A DNA stretch of 14,049 nucleotides from Spirochaetia bacterium (GTDB taxonomy: Bacteria; Spirochaetota; Spirochaetia; Sphaerochaetales; Sphaerochaetaceae). Where the stretch lies: assembly GCA_900769955.1 (NCBI GenBank), contig CAAGIP010000170.1, forward strand, positions 1 to 14,049. Reading direction: 5' to 3'. Positions 1 through 8,014 of this stretch are shown here, one piece after another. How positions within the stretch are numbered: the stretch's first letter is position 1; each line of letters starts with the position of its first letter. The position numbers and the translations under genes were made by a program. The notes beneath the pieces are model-generated. The model was not told where the DNA came from. It worked only from the letters and a program-made list of their open reading frames with translations, and did not search any database.

Positions 1-16
1 TATCATAATTCACGTA

Positions 17-45
17 TGCAACAACAGCTGTTCTATTTTGTTGCA
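17..45. repeat. Inverted repeat over the slyX -35 region
   Basis: The arms TGCAACAA (17-24) and TTGTTGCA (38-45) are perfectly complementary and separated by 13 bases. The right arm overlaps the proposed -35 hexamer TTGCAA (41-46) of slyX. No U-run follows on either strand, so a terminator is unlikely. A regulator-binding site or a leader hairpin of a gene lying left of the window are the alternatives. The repeat is seen directly; its role is inferred. Confidence 0.4.
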
Positions 46-69
46 AAAAATCAGTGTAAAAATTACACT
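41..69 (+). promoter_or_regulatory. Probable slyX promoter, leaderless type
   Basis: A -35-like TTGCAA (41-46) and a -10-like TACACT (64-69) are separated by 17 bases. The -10 ends 7 bases before the slyX ATG at 77. Transcription would therefore begin at or within a base or two of the start codon, which fits the absence of a Shine-Dalgarno sequence. Each hexamer matches the sigma-70 consensus at about four of six positions, so this is a moderate call. Confidence 0.4.
53..69. promoter_or_regulatory. Palindromic candidate operator at the slyX -10
   Basis: The 17-base sequence AGTGTAAAAATTACACT is a perfect inverted repeat (7-base arms, 3-base centre). It covers the proposed -10 hexamer and ends 7 bases before the slyX ATG. 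Placement over the -10 is typical of a repressor operator. I cannot assign it to a regulator family. As RNA it could also fold into a small hairpin, but transcription probably starts downstream of it. Confidence 0.4.
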
Positions 70-76
70 TTTGACT

Positions 77-280
77 ATGAACGAAGAACTTGAAAGGGTG
101 GAAATAAAGGTCTCCTACCTGGAAGCACAGGTAGCAGAGCTCAATGAAGTGATCATTGAACAGCAGAAGAGCATCGATTTGCTGACGCTCAAGCTGCTTC
201 AGGCAGAGAAGAAGATTGAGGAGCTGATAGAGGAAGTAGGCTCCCCGACAAGGCCTAACAGGAAGCCGCCTCACTATTGA
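77..280 (+). CDS. slyX: SlyX family coiled-coil protein
   Basis: This 67-residue protein matches the SlyX family in length and layout. It has an N-terminal heptad-rich helix (about residues 3-52, with repeated Leu, Ile and Val) likely to form a coiled coil, then a short proline-rich tail ending in PPHY, the same ending as E. coli SlyX. The molecular role of SlyX is not known; the E. coli name comes from a suppression phenotype linked to the prolyl isomerase SlyD. I chose the ATG at 77. An in-frame TTG at 38 would add 13 residues but lies across the promoter and has no ribosome binding site. There is no clear Shine-Dalgarno before the ATG either, and a -10-like hexamer lies 7 bases upstream, so the mRNA may be leaderless. 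The gene stands alone, convergent with the dnaE operon. Confidence 0.8.
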   Translation: MNEELERVEIKVSYLEAQVAELNEVIIEQQKSIDLLTLKLLQAEKKIEELIEEVGSPTRPNRKPPHY

Positions 281-433
281 TATTCAGACTTCCATGATTT
301 ATCCGCATCACAGCTCTCTTCGGTGTTGCAGATGTTCTCAGATTTTACCTACTCCCCTCGTGGGCTTTCTCCTTGGTTTGCTGTAACCGTCTGTCGGCAG
401 CGTCTTTTTCTGCTTAAAGTGAAATTTCGCATG

Positions 434-464
434 ATTTCGTTTTAATACGAAATACAGTTTTTCC
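434..464 (+). terminator. Possible weak terminator for slyX
   Basis: A 7-base stem ATTTCGT/ACGAAAT (434-440 and 447-453, 6-base loop) is followed after ACAG by TTTTTCC. The stem is AT-rich and the U-run is displaced by four bases, so it would be an inefficient intrinsic terminator. The stronger hairpin at 507-525 lies downstream in the same direction. Confidence 0.25.
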
Positions 465-506
465 TTTACTCCAAAACCTGATCAGCCTTACTGCCTGAAA
501 CAGGGA

Positions 507-529
507 GGCTCCCTGTCCGGGAGCCTTTT
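507..529. terminator. Intrinsic terminator between converging genes
   Basis: A perfect stem GGCTCCC/GGGAGCC (507-513 and 519-525) has a 5-base loop and is followed by TTTT (526-529), giving a good terminator on the + strand. It also begins about a dozen bases past the thioesterase stop on the - strand. There the sequence after the stem is TCCCTGTTTC, a poor U-tract. It may serve both directions; the + direction looks stronger. Confidence 0.55.
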
Positions 530-536
530 GGGGTAA

Positions 537-1349
537 TCAGAAGGAAGAGCGTTGTTTCCACTCGGTGAATGCATCGAAGACGTCTTCTTTGGTCCCGTCT
601 TCCCTGATGCGTTCGATTTTAAAGTAAAGAACGGGTGATTCACGCTCAAATTCTTTTTCACTTTCCGCCATTACAGTGACTGTAAGATGATCCTGCCTGT
701 ACGTCTGTCTTATCCACCTGACATCGACAATGGATGGCTTAAAGGCATCCATGAAGGAAGCGGGAAGTGCTTCCATCATCCAGTTGGTATATGACACATT
801 GTTCACATGGTGGTTCATGTCGGTGTCGAGGTAGTGGATAATAGGTTCATAAACACTAAGCATCTTATCGCATGCTTCGATTCTCTCCTGATTGTTCGGA
901 AGCGTCGCATCGATCTGGAGCTCCTTGGGAGGGAGGATCAGGGCATCTGATATTTCCTTTGGTCTCATGGGGCGCCCTTTCACCGTGTCGATTATAGCCC
1001 ACTTGGTGTTTGCGAAGAAGAGTGGTTTACTGTCCTTTTTATTGAATGCCCTCACGATTCTGGGACAGTTAAGTCCTATCGGGTCCTGCGGCCAGGTTTC
1101 AACGGTGATCTCATCCTGCCACCAGCCGTAGTGGAATATTTCCATCCTCGATCTCGCGATCACCCACGTCTTTCCTTCCTTCTGAAGGTCACTGATGCCC
1201 ACACCCCTGTAATTGGCATGGAGCCCTGCCACTTCCTGTACCAGTGTCTGGTACAGGGAGAGTCTGGTGTTGTAAAAGGAATCGGTATCGGATACCATTA
1301 TTGTGTAGTCAAGATGACCGATGTTGTTCTCGTTGATGGTGAATGCCAT
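537..1349 (-). CDS. Acyl-ACP thioesterase (FatA/FatB family)
   Basis: This 270-residue protein fits the acyl-ACP thioesterase family, which hydrolyses fatty acyl-ACP in the cytoplasm to free fatty acid and ACP. It has the expected double hot-dog layout: an N-terminal hot-dog (about 10-135) containing the WP-D-P-I-G-L segment, then a C-terminal one (about 165-260). The family signature DTDMNHHVNNVSYTNW lies at 175-190, with Asp177, Asn179 and His181 at the positions of the catalytic residues known from plant enzymes. The start ATG overlaps the rsmD stop by one base (TAATG), implying translational coupling at the end of the dnaE operon. Chain-length preference cannot be read from sequence. In bacteria this family may supply free fatty acids or adjust membrane lipids; its place in a replication and repair operon has no obvious functional logic. 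Confidence 0.88.
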   Translation of the reverse strand: MAFTINENNIGHLDYTIMVSDTDSFYNTRLSLYQTLVQEVAGLHANYRGVGISDLQKEGKTWVIARSRMEIFHYGWWQDEITVETWPQDPIGLNCPRIVRAFNKKDSKPLFFANTKWAIIDTVKGRPMRPKEISDALILPPKELQIDATLPNNQERIEACDKMLSVYEPIIHYLDTDMNHHVNNVSYTNWMMEALPASFMDAFKPSIVDVRWIRQTYRQDHLTVTVMAESEKEFERESPVLYFKIERIREDGTKEDVFDAFTEWKQRSSF

Positions 1350-1885
1350 TACTCTGCCTCATAGAAGCGGACCATTGAGCGTCCGTACTTTCTTTCGTCC
1401 TTAAATTTAAGTCCTTCGATCGTTTCCGGCCAGAGCTTTTTTTCCTCCTCCGGATAGTGGATGATGAAAAGCCCGTGCTCCTTAAGGATTCCCTTCTTCG
1501 CGATCTTCTCCGCAAGCGCGACCTTACCTTCCATGTTGAAGGGAGGATCCGCATAGATGATGTCGTAGCGCATCACGGATGTCATGACGTAACGAAGGGC
1601 ATCCATCATGTAGAGGTGCTTTTCCTCCTCCACGAAGGAAAGGTTCTTCTCAATTGTTTCCCTCTTGCCCCGGTCCATTTCCACAAGGTGTATCGGCTCG
1701 GCGCCTCTGGAAGCCGCCTCTATCGCGACACAGCCGCTTCCCGAGAAGAGATCGAGAAACGAACATCCCGTAAGATCCCCGAGGATCGAGAAAAGGGACT
1801 CCCTCATCCTGTCCATTGCCGGTCTTATGACGCCCGGTGGGCATACGACGTTTCTCCTGCAGTATTTTCCGCCTGTTATTCTCAT
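1349..1885 (-). CDS. rsmD: 16S rRNA (guanine966-N2)-methyltransferase RsmD
   Basis: The protein has 178 residues, about normal for RsmD, which uses S-adenosylmethionine to methylate the N2 of G966 in 16S rRNA during 30S assembly. Visible landmarks are the N-terminal MRITGGKY segment, the conserved RPAMDRMRESLFSIL region (21-35), the SAM-binding motif I FLDLFSGSGCVAIEAASRGA (43-62), an acidic motif II VEMD (68-71) and the N2-methyltransferase signature DPPF (113-116). The ATG overlaps the recG stop as ATGA, and the stop overlaps the next start as TAATG, so the gene sits in a translationally coupled chain. In many bacteria rsmD neighbours coaD; here it is followed by a thioesterase gene instead. 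Confidence 0.92.
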   Translation of the reverse strand: MRITGGKYCRRNVVCPPGVIRPAMDRMRESLFSILGDLTGCSFLDLFSGSGCVAIEAASRGAEPIHLVEMDRGKRETIEKNLSFVEEEKHLYMMDALRYVMTSVMRYDIIYADPPFNMEGKVALAEKIAKKGILKEHGLFIIHYPEEEKKLWPETIEGLKFKDERKYGRSMVRFYEAE

Positions 1886-3927
1886 GTGTTTTCGTATCCT
1901 CTGTTTATCAGGAGTCTCAGCATGTAGTTCTCAGTGCTGATAAGTCCCCTGTCATTTGCAACTATTTCCATTGCTTCCTTCTTCGCGATCTCGATCAGAT
2001 CGAGATCGTTGACGAGGGAAGCATACTTCAGCTTCAGGAAGCCTGACTGACGGGATCCTGCCATCTCACCGGGACCTCTTATCTCAAGATCCTTTTCCGC
2101 AATGTAAAAGCCGTCAGTGCTCTCCTTCATTACCCTGAGACGCGCTTTTCCGTCATCACTGAGCGAGTCTGCGTAGACGAGGAAGCAGTAGCTCTGAAGT
2201 GCGCTTCTTCCTACTCTTCCCCTGAGCTGGTGAAGAGCGGCAAGCCCGAAGCGCTCCGCATGTTCGATCACGATGCATGTGGCAAGGGGAATGTCTATTC
2301 CGACTTCAATTACCGACGTGGCCACAAGGTAACTTATCTCACCCTTACGGAACGATGTGAGTATTTTTATCTTCTCTTCCTCACTTACTTTCGAGTGGAT
2401 CAGGGCGGAAGGCACGTTCGGGTACTCCTTCTTGAGGTACTCGAACATGTTCACGACATCCCTGAGTCCGCTCTCTCCCTCATCCTCGATTCTTGGGTAG
2501 ACGAAGTATGCCTGATGTCCCCTTTTGAACTCAACACCCACCGTCTGGTACATCTTCTGCCTGTTTTCTTCCTTAACGAGGTATGTGATGATGGGCTTTC
2601 TTCCTTCAGGCATCGTGTGAATCGATGATACCTGAAGATCCCCGAACATGGTAAGCGCAAGTGTCCTTGGAATGGGAGTCGCGGTCATCAGCAGGAGGTG
2701 AGGGATGTCTCCCTTACCTGTCAGCGCAAGGCGCTGCTCGACACCGAAGCGGTGCTGTTCGTCAATTATTACGTACTTGAGATTTCTGAATGCAACGTCC
2801 TTTGAGAAGAGGGCATGGGTGCCGATGGCTATGTCGACGTCTCCCCGGGCAAGTGCTTCAAGAAGGAGCTTTCTTCCCTTTCCTTTTACATCGCCTGTTA
2901 TGAATGCGATCCTGACTCCGAGAGGCTCCAGAAGCTCCGCGGCCTTTTCGGCATGCTGACGCGCCAGCAGCTCAGTGGGGGCCATGAATGCCACCTGATA
3001 ACCCTTCTGGATCTCATGAAGTGCGCTTATCCAGGCGATCAATGTCTTACCAGAACCGACATCTCCCTGAAGCAGCCGGTTCATTGCCTTCTGGTTATCA
3101 AGATCGGAACGTATTTCCTCAAGACTCTTCATCTGGTCAGGAGTAAGCCGGAACGGAAGTGATCTTATGAGCCTGGTTTCCAGCTCTGATATGCGGCTTC
3201 GCTTATTAACTCTTTCATAACCGCTTTCCCTCATCAGGGCAAGTTCCATCAAAAGCAGCTCGGTAAGGGCAAGCGTCCTCCTGCTGGCCCTGACTTCCTC
3301 CATGCTCCTCGGGTCATGCATCATCCTGATAGCACTGTCGGTATGCATGAGACCGTACTTCTCATAAAGGCGGGAGGGAAGCTCATCGTCAAAGGTGAGA
3401 TATTTGTTTGAAAGGATCGTGGATATATCCTTGCGTATGGACTTCTGCGTCAGCGATCCTCCCATCGGGTAGATGGGAATCACCCTTCCGATACCCGCTT
3501 CCTCCTGTGTCTTGTACACGGAGAAGCTGGAAGTCTGCCACTCCCCGTTATAGGTGGATACAGTTGCGTTTATGAACCACACGGAGCCTGTCTGCAGTGT
3601 CTTTTCCAGAAAGTTCCTGCCGAAGCAGAGAAGGGAGAGCTTTGTTCCTGAGAGGTCCTTCACGATTATCTTCAGTGTCCTCTCTCCCTTTCTGAAGCCG
3701 CCGAAGTAGGTGTGAGACACAACGATTATCTTGGTGTTTATCGTGTTGCCTTCACCCTTCAGGTCCTTTATCGATGTGAGTCCTGTCCTGTCCTCATATG
3801 CGCGCGGCGATAATGAAAGAAGGTCTGCGAAGGTGCGGACCTGAAGCTTTTCATGGTAATCGGCGGCTCTTACCTTTCCGACTCCGGCAAGGCGCTCTAT
3901 GGGAGTGGTAAGCTCACATAACAGCAT
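1882..3927 (-). CDS. recG: ATP-dependent DNA helicase RecG
   Basis: This 681-residue protein is a full-length RecG, the superfamily 2 helicase that regresses stalled replication forks and remodels branched DNA. The N-terminal part (about 1-150) contains the helix-hairpin-helix-like LAGVGKVRA segment and the OB-fold wedge that grips branched DNA. The helicase motor shows Walker A GDVGSGKT (288-295), DEQH (389-392), TATPIPRTLA (415-424) and QLRGRVGR (567-574), all as expected for RecG. The C-terminal stretch around GFLKLKYASLVNDLDL matches the usual RecG tail. The ATG shares one base with the yggT stop (TGATG) and has no Shine-Dalgarno, so translation probably depends on reinitiation after yggT. 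Confidence 0.96.
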   Translation of the reverse strand: MLLCELTTPIERLAGVGKVRAADYHEKLQVRTFADLLSLSPRAYEDRTGLTSIKDLKGEGNTINTKIIVVSHTYFGGFRKGERTLKIIVKDLSGTKLSLLCFGRNFLEKTLQTGSVWFINATVSTYNGEWQTSSFSVYKTQEEAGIGRVIPIYPMGGSLTQKSIRKDISTILSNKYLTFDDELPSRLYEKYGLMHTDSAIRMMHDPRSMEEVRASRRTLALTELLLMELALMRESGYERVNKRSRISELETRLIRSLPFRLTPDQMKSLEEIRSDLDNQKAMNRLLQGDVGSGKTLIAWISALHEIQKGYQVAFMAPTELLARQHAEKAAELLEPLGVRIAFITGDVKGKGRKLLLEALARGDVDIAIGTHALFSKDVAFRNLKYVIIDEQHRFGVEQRLALTGKGDIPHLLLMTATPIPRTLALTMFGDLQVSSIHTMPEGRKPIITYLVKEENRQKMYQTVGVEFKRGHQAYFVYPRIEDEGESGLRDVVNMFEYLKKEYPNVPSALIHSKVSEEEKIKILTSFRKGEISYLVATSVIEVGIDIPLATCIVIEHAERFGLAALHQLRGRVGRSALQSYCFLVYADSLSDDGKARLRVMKESTDGFYIAEKDLEIRGPGEMAGSRQSGFLKLKYASLVNDLDLIEIAKKEAMEIVANDRGLISTENYMLRLLINRGYENT

Positions 3928-4517
3928 CAGAAGGGGATCCTCATCGAAAGCATCACGAGATAACTTATCAGGTAGCTCAGTGAAATGTAGAGTGCGACCA
4001 TGATGACAAGAGACGTGACAGCCAGCGTCGTGTCCTTCACAAGGCGTCTTGAGAAGAACACTTCACGCACCTTCTTCATCAGGGGATCGGCAAGGGCCGC
4101 GATACGTGAAAGGGAGAAGGAGCCAGTGAATGCCGCGATCGTCCTCACGACCATTATTATGATCGCGAAGATCAGGAATATCTGGATTCCGTATGACCAG
4201 ACATACTGTAAAAGCAGGCTCACAACCCAGCCGAGGCGCAGTGTGCCGTATATGGAAAAGAGTTTCAGAAGACTCTGTACCAGTGAGAGGACCGCGATCG
4301 CAAAGACCGGCGATATGTCAAGAATGCCCACACGGAAGCGTGATGAGCGGAAGAGGTTCAGGAAGGGATCAACCAGCTTTGCGAAGTACCAGGTCAGGGA
4401 TCCTTCCCTCGGGAAGGGATTGATCCAGGAGAGGAAGATCCTGATCCAGATGAAGAATGAATATAGTGAGATGACCCTTGCGAGGAAGTCAGCCATGTCA
4501 AGAAGAAATACGTTCAT
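3927..4517 (-). CDS. YggT family membrane protein, two-repeat form
   Basis: This 196-residue hydrophobic protein matches the YggT family (integral membrane, possibly linked to osmotic tolerance or cell-envelope functions; mechanism unknown). Family hallmarks are the WIRIFLSWINPFP segment near residues 25-37, a DPFLNLFR segment after it, and the motif G-I-L-D-I-SP (64-70) preceding a second membrane helix. The second half repeats the pattern in weaker form (AALADPLMKKVREVFF near 140-156), so it is a tandem two-repeat YggT with about four membrane segments, near 10-32, 68-90, 96-123 and 160-188. The start is supported by AGGAGT 7 bases upstream; this site overlaps the dnaE stop codon (TAGGAGT). 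It lies 11 bases after dnaE. Confidence 0.85.
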   Translation of the reverse strand: MNVFLLDMADFLARVISLYSFFIWIRIFLSWINPFPREGSLTWYFAKLVDPFLNLFRSSRFRVGILDISPVFAIAVLSLVQSLLKLFSIYGTLRLGWVVSLLLQYVWSYGIQIFLIFAIIIMVVRTIAAFTGSFSLSRIAALADPLMKKVREVFFSRRLVKDTTLAVTSLVIMVALYISLSYLISYLVMLSMRIPF

Positions 4518-4528
4518 AATAATTACTC

Positions 4529-7500
4529 CTATTCAAACCAGGCGCTGTTGATGAGTGGATAGCCTGTCAGCTCCCTCTTCAGCTCCTTTGAGTATGCAAC
4601 GGCATACTCACGTCCGAAGCGCACCTTTTCCTTTCTGTTCTCTCCGAGGTATGCGAATACCGGCAGTGATCCGCCGTGGTCGACGAGATATCCCTTGAGG
4701 TCGTTGACGAGCATGTCATAGTTTTCGCTTACGGCGGCTTCCTCATTGATCTCGACGACAAGAGAGCTTATCGCTTCCGTTTTAAGCTCCGACGGCTGTG
4801 TGACCTCCTTGATGACGAACTGGGGATTGGTCGGGTCCTTCCTGTTGTCGAAGTAACCGACAAAACCGTAAATTCCGTCGATGGCCACGCTCTCCTCAAG
4901 CTTTTCGTAGTCCTTGGGGAAGGCAACCGCCTCAAACGTTCCCTGATAGTTCACAAGCGTGTATGCGGCCATCTTCGCTCCTGCCTTCGTCTTTATCGGC
5001 TTTATGCCGGTAACCTGACAGATTAATGACACGTTCCTGTTGACAGGAAGCTCCTGAGGCTTTGAGATATCAACCCAGACACAGCGCTCGATATCTTCCT
5101 TGAAGTTATCGAGGGGGTGACCCGAGACGTAGAAACCGAGATATTCCTTCTCCATCTCCAGCAGCTCCCTCTTGGGCCACTCATCCACGACCTTCATCTC
5201 ATAGGACCCGAGGGAGACCTCATCGCCGAAGAGTGAGATCTGACCATATGCGGTCGTCTCACGCGATGACTTTTCATATGCGATCGCATCATCGAGGTTG
5301 GCAATGAGAGTTGCCCTATTGTAGCCGAGGGAGTCGAAGGTGCCTGCCTTGATAAGCGCTTCAATTGCTCTCGAGTTGATGTCCGCCTGTCTTGAGAGGA
5401 AGTCTGAGAAATCCTTATAGGGACCGTTTTTGTCACGCTCCGCGACAATGAGGGCGGTGAGCGCATCTCCTACGTTCTTGATTCCCGAAAGTCCGTAAAC
5501 GATGTTGCCGTCAACGACGTTGAAGTGCTTGTCCGAGTTGTTGATGTCAGGAGGCATGAGCTTAATGCCCATGGTATCCGCAAGTGCAAGGTACTCCTTG
5601 AACTTCTCGGGGTTGTTCATTTCATTAGTGAGGTTCGCGGCAAGGAACTCACTGGGGTAATTGGCCTTGAGGAACGCTGTCTGGTATGCAACTACCGAGT
5701 ATGCCACGGCATGGGACTTGTTGAAGCCGTACTGAGCGAACGGCTCAAGCATCTCGAAGATGTCAGCCGCATGCTTCGGGTCACGTCCGAGCTTTTCGGC
5801 ACCTGCAACGAACTTTACCTTCTCTTCCGCAAGCTTCTCAACTTTCTTCTTACCCATGATACGGCGGAGGATGTCTGCCTGACCGAGAGTGTATCCCGCA
5901 ATTATCTGGGCAACCTGCATTACCTGTTCCTGATAGACGATGACGCCGTAGGTGGTCTTCAGGATCGGTTCAAGCTCGGGATCGGCATACTCGATCTCCT
6001 GAAGACCGTTCTTACATGCGACGTAACGGTCGATGTACTGCATCGGACCGGGGCGGTAGAGCGCGTTCAGCGCGACAAGATCTTCAATGTTGTTGGGCTG
6101 CGCATCCTTTAAGATCTTCTGCATGCCTGCCGATTCAAACTGGAAGACACATGCGCTGTCACCTCTCTTGAGCATGTCGAAGGTGTTCTTATCAAGTTCA
6201 TCAATTTTGTTGATGTCAAAGGTGGGATTCTTCTTATGGATGAGGTCCACCGTGTGCTTGATGAGCGTCAGCGTCTTGAGACCGAGGAAGTCCATCTTTA
6301 CAAGTCCGCACTCCTCGATCTGGTCCATGGTATACTGGGTCGCAACAGAGTGGGACTTGGGATCATAGCTGAGCGGGACATAGTCGATGAGCGGTGTCTT
6401 TCCGATTACGACACCTGCCGCATGGAGCGAGGTGTGGCGGTTTCCTCCTTCCAGGATTTCGGCAACCTGGAAGAGTTCCTCATACACACCTCCGCGGGCT
6501 CTTATCGCCTGAAGCTTGGGCTCGGCATCAAGTGCCTTCTTTATTGTCATCTTGGGCTCATCGGGGATGAGCTTACATATCTGGTTACTTTCATCGTATG
6601 GAATGTCCAGTGCCCTGGCACAGTCCTTCACGACAGCCTTTGCCTTGAGCGTTCCGAACGTACAGATCTGACCCACACGGTCCTTGCCGTAGTGCTCAGT
6701 AACATACTGAATTACCTCACCTCTTCTTTCGAAGCAGAAGTCGATATCGAAGTCAGGCATCGATACTCGTTCGGGGTTGAGGAACCTCTCGAAGAGGAGG
6801 TTGTACTTGATCGGGTCAACATCCGTGATCGTAATTGAGTATGCAACCAGTGAGCCGGCACCCGAGCCGCGTCCCGGGCCTACCGGGATGTCATGCATCT
6901 TGGCCCAGTGGATGTAGTCGCGGACGATGAGAAAGTACCCCTGGAAGTCCATCGTCAGGATGATGTTGAGTTCGTAGTCGAGACGCTCCTTCAGTGCGGG
7001 TGTCACTTCACCGTACCTCTTTTTGCATCCGTCGTAGGAGAGCCATACCAGGTACTCCTTCGTGTCTTTGAACCCTTCCGGAATTTCGTATTCAGGGAGG
7101 AGAGGGCCCGGGAACTTGATGTCGATGTTTACCCTTTCGGCAAGCTTTGCCGTGTTTTCAAGTGCCTCGGGGCACCAGGAAAAGAGCTCAGCCATCTCCT
7201 CTTCCGTCTTGAAGTAGAACTGGTCGTTGGGAAAGCGCATTCGCTTCTCATCCTGCTTCTTCGATCCCGTACCGATGCATAAGAGCACGTCCTGTGCATT
7301 GGCATCGGACCTGTTTATGTAGTGGATGTCGTTGGTACAGACAAGGGGAATGTCCAGCTCCTTTGCAAGCTTATAGAGCATCGGATTTGTCTTTTTCTGC
7401 TCGGCTAGTCCATGGTCCTGCATCTCGAGATAATACCTGTCCCCGAAGATGTCCTTGAACCAGAGTGCTCTCTGCTTTGCCAGTTCATACTGGTCATTCA

Positions 7501-7978
7501 TCAGCAGCTGGAGGATCTCACCCGCAAGACATGCGGAAAGACAGATCAGATCCCCGCTGTGGCTCTTCAGCACCTCGTCATCGATCCTGGGCTTGTAGTA
7601 GTAGCCTTCCGTGAATGCGATAGTGTTCAGTTCCATGAGGTGGTGGTAGCCAGCATCGTTCATTGCCAGAAGCACCAGATGGTAGTACCTGTTGCCCTCG
7701 GCAGTGGGCCTCTGGTCCTTCCTGTCCTTAGGGTTCACATAGAACTCACACCCGATGATGGGCTTAATGCCTGCGGCCTTGCACGCCTTATAGAAGCGGA
7801 GTGCACCGTACATGTTGCCGTGATCGGTGATGGCAAGCGCCTTCATTCCCTCGGCCTTTGCCTTCTCGATGTACTTCGCTATGGGAGCGGCTCCGTCCAG
7901 GAGCGAATAGTCCGTATGGTTATGGAGGTGGACAAAGTTCGATACCTTTGCTTCCTCCGTGATCTGAGTTTCTTCCAT
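4529..7978 (-). CDS. dnaE: DNA polymerase III alpha subunit (DnaE1 type)
   Basis: This is the replicative polymerase catalytic subunit, 1149 residues with the chosen start. Domain order is normal. The N-terminal PHP domain (about 14-285) has HLH (17-19), TDHGNM (51-56) and NDIH (216-219). The polymerase palm has GPGRGSGAGSLV (367-378), PDFDIDF (408-414, with Asp411 and Asp413) and the third catalytic Asp563 in VKMDFLGL. Then come GFNKSHAVAYS (751-761), a helix-hairpin-helix (about 870-885), a clamp-binding QISLFG (913-918) and an OB-fold (about 982-1060). An upstream in-frame ATG at 8038 would add 20 residues but lies inside the terminator hairpin of the preceding operon and has no family-like sequence. 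No Shine-Dalgarno precedes the ATG at 7978; a -10-like TATCAT ends 7 bases upstream. It is the first gene of the dnaE-yggT-recG-rsmD-thioesterase operon. Confidence 0.97.
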   Translation of the reverse strand: MEETQITEEAKVSNFVHLHNHTDYSLLDGAAPIAKYIEKAKAEGMKALAITDHGNMYGALRFYKACKAAGIKPIIGCEFYVNPKDRKDQRPTAEGNRYYHLVLLAMNDAGYHHLMELNTIAFTEGYYYKPRIDDEVLKSHSGDLICLSACLAGEILQLLMNDQYELAKQRALWFKDIFGDRYYLEMQDHGLAEQKKTNPMLYKLAKELDIPLVCTNDIHYINRSDANAQDVLLCIGTGSKKQDEKRMRFPNDQFYFKTEEEMAELFSWCPEALENTAKLAERVNIDIKFPGPLLPEYEIPEGFKDTKEYLVWLSYDGCKKRYGEVTPALKERLDYELNIILTMDFQGYFLIVRDYIHWAKMHDIPVGPGRGSGAGSLVAYSITITDVDPIKYNLLFERFLNPERVSMPDFDIDFCFERRGEVIQYVTEHYGKDRVGQICTFGTLKAKAVVKDCARALDIPYDESNQICKLIPDEPKMTIKKALDAEPKLQAIRARGGVYEELFQVAEILEGGNRHTSLHAAGVVIGKTPLIDYVPLSYDPKSHSVATQYTMDQIEECGLVKMDFLGLKTLTLIKHTVDLIHKKNPTFDINKIDELDKNTFDMLKRGDSACVFQFESAGMQKILKDAQPNNIEDLVALNALYRPGPMQYIDRYVACKNGLQEIEYADPELEPILKTTYGVIVYQEQVMQVAQIIAGYTLGQADILRRIMGKKKVEKLAEEKVKFVAGAEKLGRDPKHAADIFEMLEPFAQYGFNKSHAVAYSVVAYQTAFLKANYPSEFLAANLTNEMNNPEKFKEYLALADTMGIKLMPPDINNSDKHFNVVDGNIVYGLSGIKNVGDALTALIVAERDKNGPYKDFSDFLSRQADINSRAIEALIKAGTFDSLGYNRATLIANLDDAIAYEKSSRETTAYGQISLFGDEVSLGSYEMKVVDEWPKRELLEMEKEYLGFYVSGHPLDNFKEDIERCVWVDISKPQELPVNRNVSLICQVTGIKPIKTKAGAKMAAYTLVNYQGTFEAVAFPKDYEKLEESVAIDGIYGFVGYFDNRKDPTNPQFVIKEVTQPSELKTEAISSLVVEINEEAAVSENYDMLVNDLKGYLVDHGGSLPVFAYLGENRKEKVRFGREYAVAYSKELKRELTGYPLINSAWFE

Positions 7979-7985
7979 AAATGAA

Positions 7986-8014
7986 ATGATAACACAGAAA
8001 CCGGGGGTGGAAAA
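7986..8014 (-). promoter_or_regulatory. Probable dnaE operon promoter, leaderless type
   Basis: On the - strand TATCAT (7991-7986) matches the -10 consensus at five of six positions and is preceded by TGT, an extended -10 element. It ends 7 bases before the dnaE ATG. The -35 position at 17-base spacing reads TTTTCC (8014-8009), which is weak, as often seen with extended -10 promoters. A start of transcription at or next to the ATG would explain the missing Shine-Dalgarno. Confidence 0.45.

Larger units (their letters stand above)
281..536. other. Convergent non-coding gap between slyX and the thioesterase gene
   Basis: These 256 bases separate the stop codons of two converging genes. I see no convincing reading frame or recognisable RNA family. 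The region holds an AT-rich hairpin at 434-453 and a GC-rich hairpin at 507-525, described separately. About 150 bases directly after slyX (281-430) carry no structure I can name. Confidence 0.5.

Noticed and set aside
38..76. A TTG start for slyX adding 13 residues
   Set aside because: The segment covers the promoter-like hexamers and two inverted repeats, and has no ribosome binding site. SlyX proteins normally begin just before the heptad helix, as the ATG at 77 gives.
1457..1927. A 156-codon + strand frame opposite rsmD and the recG end
   Set aside because: It lies fully opposite well-supported genes, spans their junction and shows no recognisable domain.
5525..7984. Several long + strand reading frames (up to 200 codons) opposite dnaE
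   Set aside because: They mirror the codon bias of dnaE, have no ribosome sites, and their translations resemble no known family. They are reverse-strand shadows.
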